Position numbers and translations under genes: made by a program. The notes below the pieces were generated by a model. It saw only the letters and a program-made list of their open reading frames with translations. It was not told where the DNA came from and searched no databases. Source: an uncultured Butyrivibrio sp. (lineage in GTDB: Bacteria; Bacillota; Clostridia; Lachnospirales; Lachnospiraceae). From it: a stretch of DNA of 33,098 nucleotides. This document shows positions 1 through 9,112 of the stretch, one piece after another. The stretch lies in the NCBI GenBank assembly GCA_947168935.1, contig CAMVNV010000027.1:1-33098 (forward strand). Reading direction: 5' to 3'. Within the stretch, counting starts at the first letter, position 1. Each line of letters opens with the position of its first letter.

Positions 1-753
1 GAAGACCTTATTACGATGGCTGTATATCTTAATGCATCATCTTATATCGACTGGGACAACCATCAGTGCAACTTTGACTCGGATGAGTTTAAAGAATTCC
101 TGGCATTTTTGAAGGAATTCCCTGAAAAGATTGACGATTCTGTTTATTCAGATGATACTTCGGGCTACTGGAGAAGCGGTAAGGCTCTTGTAGATCTCAT
201 GTACATGAGTTCATTTGATGAATATCAGTCAGAAGTCAGAGGTACATTTGGTGAGTCTGTTACCCTGGTAGGTTTTCCGACTGCCGGAAAATCAGGAAGT
301 GCCATTATTCCAAGTAATGAGTTTTGTATCAGTGCTACAACTACTAAAAAGGATGGCTGTTGGGAATTCCTTAAGTGTTTCTTTACTGATGAGTTCCAGG
401 AAAAGATTGTTGAATATAACGAGTTCCCTGTAAAGAGAAGTACTTTTGAAAAAATGGCAGATGATTCCATGAAAGCTGACACCTGGATCAATGAAGACGG
501 TGAAGAAGAGAGCTATACTGGAACAACATATATTGACGGTGAGGAGGTAGAACTTACACCTCTTACTCAGGAAGAAAGAGATTATGTTGTTGGATTTATA
601 GAGTCTCTCACTGAGCACGTAGAATACGATGAAGAAATACTCAATATCATCACAGAAGAAGCTGCAGCATACTTCGGCAATCAGAAGTCGGTTGATGATG
701 TAGCAAAGATCATTCAGAGCAGGATCAGTATCTATGTAAATGAAAATGGCTGA
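1..753 (+). CDS. Extracellular solute-binding protein, C-terminal part (ABC sugar transporter)
   Basis: The reading frame is open from base 1, so this is the 3' part of a gene that begins outside the window; the ATG at 16 is internal. The visible 250 residues resemble the C-terminal lobe of family 1 extracellular solute-binding proteins: a segment like 'AIIPSNEFCISATTTKKDGC' followed by 'WEFLKCFFTDEFQEKI' is typical of the stretch where binding proteins describe the last helices closing over a sugar. The tail is rich in Asp and Glu. The protein would be a lipid-anchored receptor on the cell surface feeding an ABC permease encoded upstream. A strong terminator follows directly, so it ends its operon. 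The substrate cannot be told from this part. Family assignment is fairly sure. Confidence 0.7.
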   Translation, partial: EDLITMAVYLNASSYIDWDNHQCNFDSDEFKEFLAFLKEFPEKIDDSVYSDDTSGYWRSGKALVDLMYMSSFDEYQSEVRGTFGESVTLVGFPTAGKSGSAIIPSNEFCISATTTKKDGCWEFLKCFFTDEFQEKIVEYNEFPVKRSTFEKMADDSMKADTWINEDGEEESYTGTTYIDGEEVELTPLTQEERDYVVGFIESLTEHVEYDEEILNIITEEAAAYFGNQKSVDDVAKIIQSRISIYVNENG

Positions 754-770
754 TTTGACATAATGACAAT

Positions 771-805
771 GCCCGCCCTTAGATTACTCTAAGGACGGGC
801 TTTTT
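771..805 (+). terminator. Rho-independent terminator after the solute-binding protein gene
   Basis: The arms 771-783 and 788-800 form a 13-bp stem with one A-C mismatch around a 4-base loop, followed by five T. It lies 18 bases after the stop codon and ends the upstream operon. Confidence 0.9.
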
Positions 806-926
806 ATTGATCATTTTTATTTTACATAATTAATGAAAAACATATAAAGTTATTGTATAATATTTTTGAGTTGTTTTTTAACACTTTATTGAGTCTTGAA
901 CTCAAAATAAGGAAGGAGATCTTATT

Positions 927-2183
927 ATGAAAAAGATGAACAAGATTCTTTCTGTTGCTATGGCAGCTGCAATGACAATGTCACTTGTAGCATGCGGTGG
1001 TTCAGGAGATACTGACACAACAGCAAACAAGGAAGAAGACACAAAGACAGAAACAGGTTCTGAGGAGACTGGCGCAGAAGAGACAGGCTCAGAAGAAACA
1101 GGTTCTGAAGAAACAGGTTCTGAAGAAGTTACAGATATGAAAGTTGCTATGGTTACTGACTATGGTGATATCACAGATATGTCATTCAACCAGACAACAT
1201 ACGAAGCTTGTAAGGCTTATTGCGATGAAAAAGGAATTGAATTCTCATACTTCAAACCAGCTGATAACTCAACTGATGACCGTGTAACTTCTATCGAACA
1301 GGCTATTGATGAAGGCTTTAACGTAATCGTTATGCCTGGTTATGCATTCGCAGAAGCTGTTGTAGAGACAGCTGAGTCTTATCCAGAAGTTAAGTTCGTA
1401 GCTCTTGACGTATCACAGTATGATTTCGATACAGCTAACGGCGGCGAGACATATTCACAGCCTAACGTATTCTCAGCTATCTATCAGGAAGAGCTTCCTG
1501 GATACATGGCTGGTTATGCAGCAGTAAAGCTTGGTTATACAAACCTTGGTTTCCTTGGTGGTATGGCTGTTCCTGCAGTTATCCGTTATGGTCTTGGTTT
1601 CGTTCAGGGCGCTGATGCAGCTGCAGCAGAGCTTGGTATTGATGTAACAATCAACTATGCTTACGGCGGACAGTTCTACGGTGATTCTGATATCACAGCA
1701 GTTATGGATACATGGTACCAGGGCGGAACAGAAGTTGTATTCGCTTGTGGTGGTGGTATCTACACATCTGCAGCAGAAGCTGCTCAGAAGGTAGACGGCA
1801 AGGTTATCGGTGTTGACGTTGACCAGCAGGGTACAATCGATGGTTCTTATGGCGAAGGAATGACAGTTCCATCAGCTTGTAAGGGCCTTACAGCTACAGT
1901 TAACACACTTCTTGCAGCTATCCAGAACGGTGAGTGGGACAACTACGGCGGACAGATCCAGAACCTTGGTCTTGTTTCAGCTGATGATCTTTCACTCAAC
2001 TATGTAAGCCTCGCTGATTCTACACTTTACAACGATGACTTCACAGAAGCTGACTATAAGGCACTTGTAGCTGATATGTTCAGCGGCAAGATCACTGTTA
2101 ACAACGATTCTTCTAATGCAGATCCTTCATCCCTTTCTACAACTAACGTTAAGATCGGAAAATATCAGGAAAGCATTAAATAA
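927..2183 (+). CDS. BMP family lipoprotein, nucleoside-binding ABC transporter substrate protein
   Basis: A 418-residue surface lipoprotein of the basic membrane protein (PnrA/BmpA/NupN) family, which bind purine nucleosides for ABC import. It has a signal peptide with lipobox LVAC (Cys23), then an acidic linker to about residue 72 made of repeated GSEET units, then the BMP domain starting 'KVAMVTDYGDITDMSFNQ'. 'DGKVIGVDVDQQG' near residue 293 is the typical sugar-binding-fold strand of this family. The ribosome site GGAAGGAG at 911-918 fixes the start at 927. A TATAAT at 856-861 could be its -10 box but has no clear -35. The two-domain ATPase and both permeases follow, as in the Bacillus subtilis nupNOPQ guanosine system. 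A terminator separates it from them. Family call is sure; the exact ligand is inferred. Confidence 0.93.
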   Translation: MKKMNKILSVAMAAAMTMSLVACGGSGDTDTTANKEEDTKTETGSEETGAEETGSEETGSEETGSEEVTDMKVAMVTDYGDITDMSFNQTTYEACKAYCDEKGIEFSYFKPADNSTDDRVTSIEQAIDEGFNVIVMPGYAFAEAVVETAESYPEVKFVALDVSQYDFDTANGGETYSQPNVFSAIYQEELPGYMAGYAAVKLGYTNLGFLGGMAVPAVIRYGLGFVQGADAAAAELGIDVTINYAYGGQFYGDSDITAVMDTWYQGGTEVVFACGGGIYTSAAEAAQKVDGKVIGVDVDQQGTIDGSYGEGMTVPSACKGLTATVNTLLAAIQNGEWDNYGGQIQNLGLVSADDLSLNYVSLADSTLYNDDFTEADYKALVADMFSGKITVNNDSSNADPSSLSTTNVKIGKYQESIK

Positions 2184-2209
2184 TTAACGTTGTCAGACTA
2201 AAATAAAAT

Positions 2210-2246
2210 AGACTGCGGAAATACTTGAAATTTCCGCAGTCTTTTT
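2210..2246 (+). terminator. Terminator between the BMP lipoprotein gene and its ABC genes
   Basis: A perfect 13-bp stem (2210-2222 with 2230-2242), a 7-base loop and a T run form a strong intrinsic terminator 26 bases after the stop. Placed inside the transporter operon, it would give more binding protein than ATPase and permease through partial read-through. Confidence 0.9.
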
Positions 2247-2314
2247 ATAAAATGGCTTTTGGCTATTTTGTAATATGGATTTATTCCAATCATTTTTCAA
2301 ATCCACAGATCAAT

Positions 2315-2367
2315 ATCATGAACAGAGCTCGGCAATCAGTTTTTGATGGCCGAGCTGTGGTCATGAT
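2315..2367 (+). promoter_or_regulatory. Long hairpin in the leader of the ABC ATPase gene
   Basis: Two nested perfect arms, 2315-2321/2361-2367 (7 bp) and 2326-2333/2349-2356 (8 bp), are separated by a small 4x4 internal loop that still offers two pairs, and close over a 15-base loop with a T run. There is no T tract after it, so it is not a plain terminator. It sits 50 bases before the ATPase start, downstream of the operon's internal terminator, and could be an mRNA stabiliser, a processing site or a regulator-binding site. It matches no riboswitch I know. Confidence 0.5.
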
Positions 2368-2416
2368 TAAGACCAGATCGTGGGTAAGCGATTAAATAGG
2401 AAGAGGAGAATTCAGC

Positions 2417-3955
2417 ATGCAGGATAATTACACTATTGAGATGCTGAACATTACGAAAAGGTTCCCTGGAATAGTTGCAAACGATAATATTTCTTTGCAG
2501 CTCAAGAAGGGCGAGATCCATGCACTTCTGGGAGAAAATGGTGCTGGAAAAAGTACTCTGATGAGTGTTCTTTTCGGATTGTATCAGCCTGAAGAAGGAA
2601 TCATCAAAAAGGATGGTAAGGAAGTTAAGATCAATAATCCTAACGATGCCAATGACCTTGGCATAGGAATGGTTCATCAGCACTTCAAGCTTGTACAGTG
2701 TTTTACTGTACTTGATAATATTATTCTGGGTGTAGAGACTACTAAATACGGAATCTTACAGAAGAAAGAAGCTAGAAAGCGCGTAATGGAGCTTTCTGAG
2801 AAATACGGCCTTTTTGTTGATCCAGACGCCCTTATTCAGGATATCACTGTTGGTATGCAGCAGAGGACTGAGATCCTTAAGATGCTCTATCGTGATAACG
2901 ATATTCTTATTTTCGATGAGCCAACAGCCGTTCTTACTCCTTCTGAGATCGACGAACTTATGCAGATCATGAAGAACCTTGCTAAGGAAGGCAAGTCAAT
3001 TCTTTTCATATCACATAAGCTTAATGAGATCATGTCAGTTGCTGACAGATGTTCAGTTCTTAGACGTGGTAAATATATAGGAACAGTTGACATCAAGGAT
3101 ACTACCAAGGAAGAGCTTAGTAAGATGATGGTAGGCCGTGACGTTCAGCTTGTTGTATCCAAAGAGGATGCAAAGCCTACTGACGTAGTTCTTGATGTTG
3201 AAAATCTTGTTGTTCCATCAAGTCACCATCATAAGAATGCTGTTAATAACGTATCTTTCAAGGTTCGTAAGGGCGAGATTGTATGTATCGCAGGTATCGA
3301 TGGCAACGGTCAGTCAGAGCTCGTATACGGTATCACTGGTATCACAAAGACTACGGGCGGAACGATCAACCTTAACGGAAAAGATATCTCCAAGATGAGC
3401 ATAAGAGAGCGAAATACATCAGGACTTAGCCATATTCCTGAAGATCGTCAGAGACACGGCCTTGTTCTTGACTATTCACTTGCTTATAACATGGTGCTTC
3501 AGAGATATTTTGAGCCTGAATTCAGATCAAAACTCGGATTCCTTAAGAAAAAGAATATCAGACAGTATGCTAACAGACTTATTGACCAGTTCGACGTTCG
3601 TTCGGGTCAGGGTGCTATCACTATTACAAGAAGTATGTCTGGAGGTAACCAGCAGAAGGCTATCATTGCACGTGAGATGGACAGAGAGCATGACCTTCTC
3701 ATAGCTGTTCAGCCAACTCGTGGTCTTGATGTTGGTGCTATTGAGTATATTCACAGTCAGCTCATTAAAGAGCGTGATGCAGGTAAGGCTATTCTTCTTG
3801 TTTCTCTGGAACTTGAAGAAGTACTTAGTGTGTCAGACAGAATTTTAGTTATGTATGAAGGCGAGATCGTTGGTGAGCTCGATCCTAAGACAACAACCAG
3901 AGAAGAAATCGGTATGTACATGTCAGGAGCCAGAAGAGAGGAGGTTAAAGCATGA
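2417..3955 (+). CDS. ABC transporter ATP-binding protein, two fused ATPase domains (nucleoside import)
   Basis: A 512-residue cytoplasmic ATPase with two ABC domains, the standard form for BMP-linked nucleoside importers (NupO-like) and for ribose-type importers. Domain 1 has Walker A GENGAGKST (39-47) and Walker B ending in DEP (D167-E168). Domain 2 has the degenerate Walker A-like GIDGNGQSE (about 293-301) and signature MSGGNQQK (407-414), followed by 'QPTRGLDVGA' in place of a normal Walker B; this asymmetry is usual in the family, where only one site hydrolyses ATP well. The ribosome site AGGAAGAGGAG precedes the start. Its stop overlaps the next start by 4 bases (ATGA), so translation is coupled to the first permease. 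Confidence 0.95.
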   Translation: MQDNYTIEMLNITKRFPGIVANDNISLQLKKGEIHALLGENGAGKSTLMSVLFGLYQPEEGIIKKDGKEVKINNPNDANDLGIGMVHQHFKLVQCFTVLDNIILGVETTKYGILQKKEARKRVMELSEKYGLFVDPDALIQDITVGMQQRTEILKMLYRDNDILIFDEPTAVLTPSEIDELMQIMKNLAKEGKSILFISHKLNEIMSVADRCSVLRRGKYIGTVDIKDTTKEELSKMMVGRDVQLVVSKEDAKPTDVVLDVENLVVPSSHHHKNAVNNVSFKVRKGEIVCIAGIDGNGQSELVYGITGITKTTGGTINLNGKDISKMSIRERNTSGLSHIPEDRQRHGLVLDYSLAYNMVLQRYFEPEFRSKLGFLKKKNIRQYANRLIDQFDVRSGQGAITITRSMSGGNQQKAIIAREMDREHDLLIAVQPTRGLDVGAIEYIHSQLIKERDAGKAILLVSLELEEVLSVSDRILVMYEGEIVGELDPKTTTREEIGMYMSGARREEVKA

Positions 3956-5109
3956 AGACTAAAAAGAATATCTTGAAATCCAATGCTTTCCAGACAATCC
4001 TTTCATCACTTCTGTGTATTTTGTTTGGTGTTATTATCTGCTATATTGTTCTTCTTTGTATCAATCCTGCAGGTGCTAACGAAGCTATGACAACTATTCT
4101 CCAGAACTTCCTGTCAGCTTCCAAAGCTAACCTTAGACTTAAGAATTTCGGAAGTACTCTTGTTAAGACAGCACCACTTATCATGTGCGGTCTTTCAATT
4201 CAGTTCTGCTATAAGACAGGTCTTTTCAACATCGGAGCCGCAGGACAGTATGTAGTTGGTGCTGGTATCAGCCTTTATGCAGCACTTGCATGGCACCTTC
4301 CATGGTTTGTATGTCTTCTCCTTGCAACTGTAGTTGGTGCAGTTTGGGGAGCAATCGTAGGTTTCCTTAAGGCATACAGAAACGTTAACGAAGTTATCTC
4401 CGGTATCATGCTTAACTGGATAGGTCTTTATCTTGTTAACATGCTTACAGGTAATGTTAAAGAGTCAACTAGCCCATATACTATTCCGATCAAGTCTGAA
4501 AGCCCTCAGTCACTTCTTCCGAGCCTTGGACTTGAGAACCTCTTTGGTGGAAACAAGTATGTAGGTATTGCTGTTCCTCTTGCAATCATTATCGCAATCG
4601 TTATCTATATCATCCAGCAGCGTACAACTCTTGGATATGTCCTTATTGCTACAGGTTATAACAAGGATGCAGCCAAGTATGCTGGTATGAAAGGTAGCAA
4701 GAACATCATCATCACTCTTATCATCGGCGGAGCTCTTGCCGGAATGGGTGCTGGTATGTATTACCTTACAGGTATGGAGCAGTGGACTACAACAAGTTCA
4801 AGTGTTCCGGACATGGGATTTAATGGTATCGCAGCTACATTCCTTGGAGGTCTTAACCCTATAGGAACAGTATTTGCAGCTTACTTCATTGAGCATATTA
4901 CACTTGGAGGATCTAAGATCAATCTTAACGTATATCCTTCTCAGATCGCAGATCTTATGTCTGCAATTATCATCTATCTTTGCGGATTTACTCTTTTCTT
5001 TAAGTATTGCATCAATTCTTACCTTCGTAACAAGGAAGAGAGAGCTGCAAGAGCTACTGTTGAAGTTACAAAAGATGATAAAGCTAAGGAAGGAGGCGAA
5101 GGTAAATGA
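3952..5109 (+). CDS. ABC transporter permease 1, nucleoside importer (NupP-like)
   Basis: A 385-residue integral membrane protein of the branched-chain/ribose permease superfamily (BPD_transp_2). About 8-10 hydrophobic segments are visible, with the family hallmarks 'FNIGAAGQ' (about 92-99) and 'NVNEVISGIMLNWI' (about 145-158), the latter being the cytoplasmic coupling region. The C-terminal tail of about 30 residues is charged and cytoplasmic. It overlaps the ATPase gene and the second permease gene by 4 bases each, so the three are translationally coupled. It would form the membrane channel as a heterodimer with the product of 5106-6062. Confidence 0.93.
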   Translation: MKTKKNILKSNAFQTILSSLLCILFGVIICYIVLLCINPAGANEAMTTILQNFLSASKANLRLKNFGSTLVKTAPLIMCGLSIQFCYKTGLFNIGAAGQYVVGAGISLYAALAWHLPWFVCLLLATVVGAVWGAIVGFLKAYRNVNEVISGIMLNWIGLYLVNMLTGNVKESTSPYTIPIKSESPQSLLPSLGLENLFGGNKYVGIAVPLAIIIAIVIYIIQQRTTLGYVLIATGYNKDAAKYAGMKGSKNIIITLIIGGALAGMGAGMYYLTGMEQWTTTSSSVPDMGFNGIAATFLGGLNPIGTVFAAYFIEHITLGGSKINLNVYPSQIADLMSAIIIYLCGFTLFFKYCINSYLRNKEERAARATVEVTKDDKAKEGGEGK

Positions 5110-6062
5110 TACCTCTGATTCAATACACACTTCTGTTCACATCAGTTCTTACACTTGTAGCACTTGGAGGCTGCTATGCAGAGCACTCTGGTGTTATCAA
5201 CCTGGGACTTGAAGGAATGATGGTTATGGGAGCTTTTGGCGGCGCCCTTGCTCTTAAGAGCTTTAACGCTTCCTTTGCTAGCGGCAGCGTTCCTGCTGTA
5301 GTCGTAGTACTTGCAGCAGTTATCTGCTCAATGCTTTCAGGTATGCTTTATTCCTGCCTTCTGGGTGTTGCCTGTATCAACTTTAAGGCTGACCAGACCC
5401 TTGTAGGTACCGCTCTTAACATGCTTGCTACAGCTGTAGCAACTATCATTGCTAAGACAATGAATACAATCGCTGATCCTGATAACGTATCAGCTACAAT
5501 TTCTTATGTTAATGCCAAGAAAGCACTTCTTGTTTACTTTGGCAAGTTTGAGTTCAACTGGTTCATGCTTATAGCTGTGATCGCTCTTATCATCGCTTAT
5601 GTAGTTCTTTATAAGACAAGATTTGGTCTTCGTCTTATGGCCTGCGGTGAGCATCCTCAGGCTGCAGACAGTGTTGGTATCAGCGTTAACCGCATGAGAT
5701 GGTCAGGCGTACTTATTTCAGGTATGTTCGGCGGTCTTGGTGGTATCGTATATATCACAGCCGGTGTTAGTGAGTGGAAGTTCGAGTACGGTGTTGCCGG
5801 ATTCGGTTTCTTATCACTTGCAGTTATGATCTTTGGTCAGTGGAAGCCACACCTTATCGCTGCTTCAGCAATACTGTTTGGTTTATTCAGAGCACTTTCA
5901 AACGTTTATACAGGTTTTGATTTCCTTAAGGAGCTTAACCTGCCAAGTACTTTCTACAACATGTTGCCATACATCATCTCTCTTATAGTTCTTGCATTTA
6001 CATCCATGAACTCAAGAGCACCTAAAGCAGAGGGTATTCCATACGATAAGAGTGCCCGCTAA
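5106..6062 (+). CDS. ABC transporter permease 2, nucleoside importer (NupQ-like)
   Basis: A 318-residue membrane protein, the shorter of the two permeases usual in BMP-type importers. It contains 'EHSGVINLGLEGMM' near residues 26-39, the typical first cytoplasmic segment, and 'MACGEHPQAADSVGIS' near 178-193, the coupling helix region. The ATGA overlap with the preceding gene and the AAGGAGGCGAAGG ribosome site inside that gene's end support this start. The methionine-cycle gene begins 32 bases later with no terminator between, so both may be on one transcript. Confidence 0.93.
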   Translation: MIPLIQYTLLFTSVLTLVALGGCYAEHSGVINLGLEGMMVMGAFGGALALKSFNASFASGSVPAVVVVLAAVICSMLSGMLYSCLLGVACINFKADQTLVGTALNMLATAVATIIAKTMNTIADPDNVSATISYVNAKKALLVYFGKFEFNWFMLIAVIALIIAYVVLYKTRFGLRLMACGEHPQAADSVGISVNRMRWSGVLISGMFGGLGGIVYITAGVSEWKFEYGVAGFGFLSLAVMIFGQWKPHLIAASAILFGLFRALSNVYTGFDFLKELNLPSTFYNMLPYIISLIVLAFTSMNSRAPKAEGIPYDKSAR

Positions 6063-6094
6063 AGACTTACTTTATTTACGACTCCAGGTTGAAT

Positions 6095-7933
6095 ATGAAA
6101 ATAGAAAATTATCTTACAAATAAAACACTTCTGGCAGACGGAGCGTTCGGAACATACTTTGTACAAAAGTATGGTTCGGGCGCTCTTCCCGAAAATGCCA
6201 ATATTACTGATCCTAATAAGGTTATAGATATTCACAGCGATTATATTAAGGCTGGAGCTAACCTTATAAGGACTAATACTTTTGCCTGCAATACGCTAAA
6301 CCTTGGCGAAGATATGAATAAGCTTTCTGAATGTATAACTGCAGGCTGCAGACTTGCATTTATGGCTTCTTCGCTTTTTTCCAATGTATCAGATTCAAAT
6401 GCTGTTTCTTCGAATCCTGATGGAGAAGAGAAAAGACAGATCTTTGTTGCGGGTGATATAGGTCCTATTCCTTTTGTACCTGGGCAGGACGATGAGAAGA
6501 TTTCTGATGAATATCTTTTTATGGTCAAGACTATGTATGATAGCGGGATCAAGATCTTCCTGTTTGAGACTTTTGCTAGAATAGATAATATCCTCAGATC
6601 TTTAGATTGGCTCAAAACTAAAAAAGAAAGAGAGCCTGACCTGTTCGTATGGGTGCAGCTGTGTTCCAACCAGCATGGCTATACCAACGAAGGAATTCAC
6701 GTAAGAAATATAATCAAAGAACTATCCTCTAAAAAGCTTGTGGATGCTGCAGGACTTAACTGCGGTATTGGACCTGCTTCCATGAGAAATATCCTTGATG
6801 AGATTGACTTTACAGGTATTAAGTACGTATCAGCATTCCCTAACGCAAGCTTCCCGCAGGGTATGCTTTCAAGGCCTATATTCAGTGGTAATGAGCAGTA
6901 TTTTGCTTCCAAGATGGAAGAGATATTATCTCTTGGCGCTGATATCGTGGGTGGATGTTGCGGAACTAACCCTAAGTTTACTGCAGCTATTGCGGAGCTT
7001 CCCCTTAGCGCTAAAAAGCCACATGCATTTAAAGGCGAAGCTGATGCTGATATCAAGGTTAGAGAGAAAAACTCTGCTTTCTGGGAAGGTAAGACTACTG
7101 ATAAGCTTATAGCGGTGGAGCTTGCTCCTCCTTTTGGTGCTGATGATAAAAAGCTTATGGATAGTGCCAACGCACTTACCAAGTACCATGTAGATGCCAT
7201 AACACTTCCGGATTCTCCGTCAGGAAGAACAAGAGCAGATGCTATTCTTGCAGGTCTTAAAGTAAGCACTGAGACTGGAATATCAGCTATCCCTCATATA
7301 TGCTGCCGTGACAGGAATGTAATAAGTCTTAGAAGCGGCCTACTTGGAGCCTACATGAACGGCATCAGAAACGTTCTTGCTATTACAGGTGACCCTGTTC
7401 CGACTCTTATGAGACAGGAAGCAAGGAGCGTATTTAACTTTGATTCTGTTGGACTTATGAAGGTACTTGCTGAACTTAACAGAGAAGAGTTTTACCGTGA
7501 TCCTATCACTTATGGCGGAGCTTTATCTTATAACAGACCTAATACAGAGGTTGAGCTGTCCCGTATGATCAAGAAGATTGAAGCCGGAGCTTCCTTCTTC
7601 CTTACACAGCCTGTTTTTTCTGATAAGGATATAGAAAAGCTTTCATTCTTCAAAGAGAAGATGAAAGAGACTAATCCTGAAGTTAAGCTTCTGTGCGGTC
7701 TTATGCCACTTGTAAGCTACAAGAACGCGCAGTTCATCCAAAACGAAATGTCAGGTATCAATGTTCCTGACGAAGTGATATCAAGGTATAAACCTGAAAT
7801 GAGCCGCGAAGAAGGCGAGATGGTGGGCGTATCTGTTGTTCGCGATGTTATTGCCAAGACCAAGGACTTTAGCGATGGATATTACTTCTCGATTCCATTC
7901 AATAGAGTTTATTTGTTAGATAAGATACTGTAA
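6095..7933 (+). CDS. Bifunctional homocysteine S-methyltransferase / 5,10-methylenetetrahydrofolate reductase
   Basis: This fusion of 612 residues has the architecture of Bacillus subtilis YitJ. Residues 1-310 are a homocysteine methyltransferase barrel with the zinc-binding cysteines C223 (GLNCGIGP) and C288-C289 (GGCCGTNP). Residues about 330-612 are a FAD-dependent MTHFR barrel ('AITGDPVP', 'FFLTQPVFS'). It should reduce methylene-THF and methylate homocysteine to methionine; no cobalamin domain is present. A TTG at 6089 is in frame, but AGG at 6086-6088 is well spaced only for the ATG at 6095. The gene follows the nucleoside transporter closely, which may link purine nucleoside uptake to one-carbon metabolism. 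No SAM riboswitch precedes it in the 32-base gap. Confidence 0.92.
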   Translation: MKIENYLTNKTLLADGAFGTYFVQKYGSGALPENANITDPNKVIDIHSDYIKAGANLIRTNTFACNTLNLGEDMNKLSECITAGCRLAFMASSLFSNVSDSNAVSSNPDGEEKRQIFVAGDIGPIPFVPGQDDEKISDEYLFMVKTMYDSGIKIFLFETFARIDNILRSLDWLKTKKEREPDLFVWVQLCSNQHGYTNEGIHVRNIIKELSSKKLVDAAGLNCGIGPASMRNILDEIDFTGIKYVSAFPNASFPQGMLSRPIFSGNEQYFASKMEEILSLGADIVGGCCGTNPKFTAAIAELPLSAKKPHAFKGEADADIKVREKNSAFWEGKTTDKLIAVELAPPFGADDKKLMDSANALTKYHVDAITLPDSPSGRTRADAILAGLKVSTETGISAIPHICCRDRNVISLRSGLLGAYMNGIRNVLAITGDPVPTLMRQEARSVFNFDSVGLMKVLAELNREEFYRDPITYGGALSYNRPNTEVELSRMIKKIEAGASFFLTQPVFSDKDIEKLSFFKEKMKETNPEVKLLCGLMPLVSYKNAQFIQNEMSGINVPDEVISRYKPEMSREEGEMVGVSVVRDVIAKTKDFSDGYYFSIPFNRVYLLDKIL

Positions 7934-7934
7934 C

Positions 7935-7974
7935 AAAACCTTCGTACATATATATTATATGTACGAAGGTTTTT
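7935..7974. terminator. Bidirectional terminator between convergent genes
   Basis: A perfect 18-bp stem (7935-7952 with 7956-7973) has a 3-base loop, T on the right and A on the left. It ends the methyltransferase/MTHFR transcript on the plus strand and can also serve the AraC gene on the minus strand. Confidence 0.93.
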
Positions 7975-8017
7975 GAATCTTAGATAATTAAAATCATTGC
8001 TTGTACGAGAATGATGA

Positions 8018-8896
8018 TCAATTTTCAGTCTGATTTTGCGCAATAGCGCTCTTACGATACTGCATAGGGCTTTGGCCTGTAATTTTAGAAAACCTTGTTG
8101 AAAAGTTGGATTCATCGTTGAATCCAACTTTTGTTGCTATCTGGGTTATTGGAAGGTCAGTCAGATCCAGTAGCTCCCTTGCCTGTGTTATACGGTAGTT
8201 GGTCAGGAAGTTGTAGGGGGTAGTACCCATATACTGTCTGAATAGTTGCAGGAAGTAGGACTTACTCATGTGAGCCTTTTTTAAAAGATCCTGCATGGTA
8301 ATCTCTTCCTGATAGTGGAGCCTTATATATTCTGCGATCGCTTCCATAGTTCTTTTGTGGTCATTTCCAAGCTCTGTACTTTCAGAGAGCATACTTCTGA
8401 CCATTCTGTTAAGTATTCTATGAACATACATACCACTTGAAAGGGCGGATTCTGTAGTTTCTTCCGGGAGCTTTCCCAACATGCTTTCAAATATGTCTCT
8501 TGTGGATCTTGGTATGTGAACTTTCCTAAGCTTTCCATCAGGGATCAGATATGGCTCCATGGCTTTTACACCGGCGCCGTCTGCGTGTATCCAGTAGTGG
8601 TGCCATTTGCCGACTTCCTTGTATGTCCCATAGCTTTGAGGAGTTCTGCAGTTTAGAAGCAGTGCTTCGCCTTTATTGAGAAGGACAGTATCCCCTCCCT
8701 GACTTATCTGCCCACAGCCTTCTATGGTATAGAAGATAAGGTAGCTTTCTTTGTTACCTCGCGACGTTGAGAATTTCTCTCTGCCGTAGAAGAGACCTGC
8801 TTCTGTAACAACATAAGGCTGTGAAAGAGCGGCCTGTCCAGGCGTGGTTCTCTGCCATATGCTTCCTTTTTCGACATCCATTGTATAAGTAAACAT
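8018..8896 (-). CDS. AraC family transcriptional regulator
   Basis: A 292-residue regulator. The N-terminal part (to about 160) is a cupin-like AraC sensor ('GQISQGGDTVLLNKGEALLL'). The C-terminal part is the double helix-turn-helix, with first HTH 'EEITMQDLLKKAHMSKSYFL' and second 'ITQIATKVGFNDESNFSTRF' followed by 'GQSPMQYRK'. On the minus strand AGGAG at 8904-8908 lies only 1 base from an ATG at 8902 but 7 bases from the ATG at 8896, so 8896 is the better start. It is divergent from the lipoprotein gene at 9113, sharing about 215 bases. Sensors of this class usually respond to sugars, but nothing here names the ligand or target. The rhamnose operon is 8 kb away, so a link to it is only a guess. 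Confidence 0.9.
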   Translation of the reverse strand: MFTYTMDVEKGSIWQRTTPGQAALSQPYVVTEAGLFYGREKFSTSRGNKESYLIFYTIEGCGQISQGGDTVLLNKGEALLLNCRTPQSYGTYKEVGKWHHYWIHADGAGVKAMEPYLIPDGKLRKVHIPRSTRDIFESMLGKLPEETTESALSSGMYVHRILNRMVRSMLSESTELGNDHKRTMEAIAEYIRLHYQEEITMQDLLKKAHMSKSYFLQLFRQYMGTTPYNFLTNYRITQARELLDLTDLPITQIATKVGFNDESNFSTRFSKITGQSPMQYRKSAIAQNQTEN

Positions 8897-9046
8897 GAGC
8901 ATACTCCTGTAGATACGAAGATTAAAATATATATTTAAATAGTAACATAATCATTGGTACAATAAGAAAATATCTTTGAGTTATACATAACATACGGCAA
9001 TATATTTTTCCAGCTGATCATATATACCTATCAGACTGCTATAAAC

Positions 9047-9074
9047 TTGTCATATTATTCACTGATGTTAGAAT
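9047..9074 (+). promoter_or_regulatory. Promoter of the small lipoprotein gene
   Basis: TTGTCA (9047-9052), a 16-base spacer and TAGAAT (9069-9074) preceded by an extended TG at 9066-9067 form a good sigma-A promoter. Transcription would start near 9081, just before the ribosome site. It also shows that the ATG at 9047 is not the start codon. Confidence 0.65.
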
Positions 9075-9112
9075 TTTTATTTGTGAAAAGAGAAAAAGGA
9101 GGAAACACAATT

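Noticed and set aside
6063..6094. SAM (S-box) riboswitch before the methionine-cycle gene
   Set aside because: The gap is only 32 bases, too short for the aptamer; none is seen before the operon either.
6697..7269. 190-residue open frame on the minus strand
   Set aside because: It is the antisense of the methyltransferase/MTHFR gene, low-complexity Ser/Leu/Ala, no start signal.
9047..9112. ATG 9047 as lipoprotein start
   Set aside because: It lies in the promoter and would put residues before the signal peptide; TTG 9113 has the ribosome site and gives a normal lipoprotein signal.
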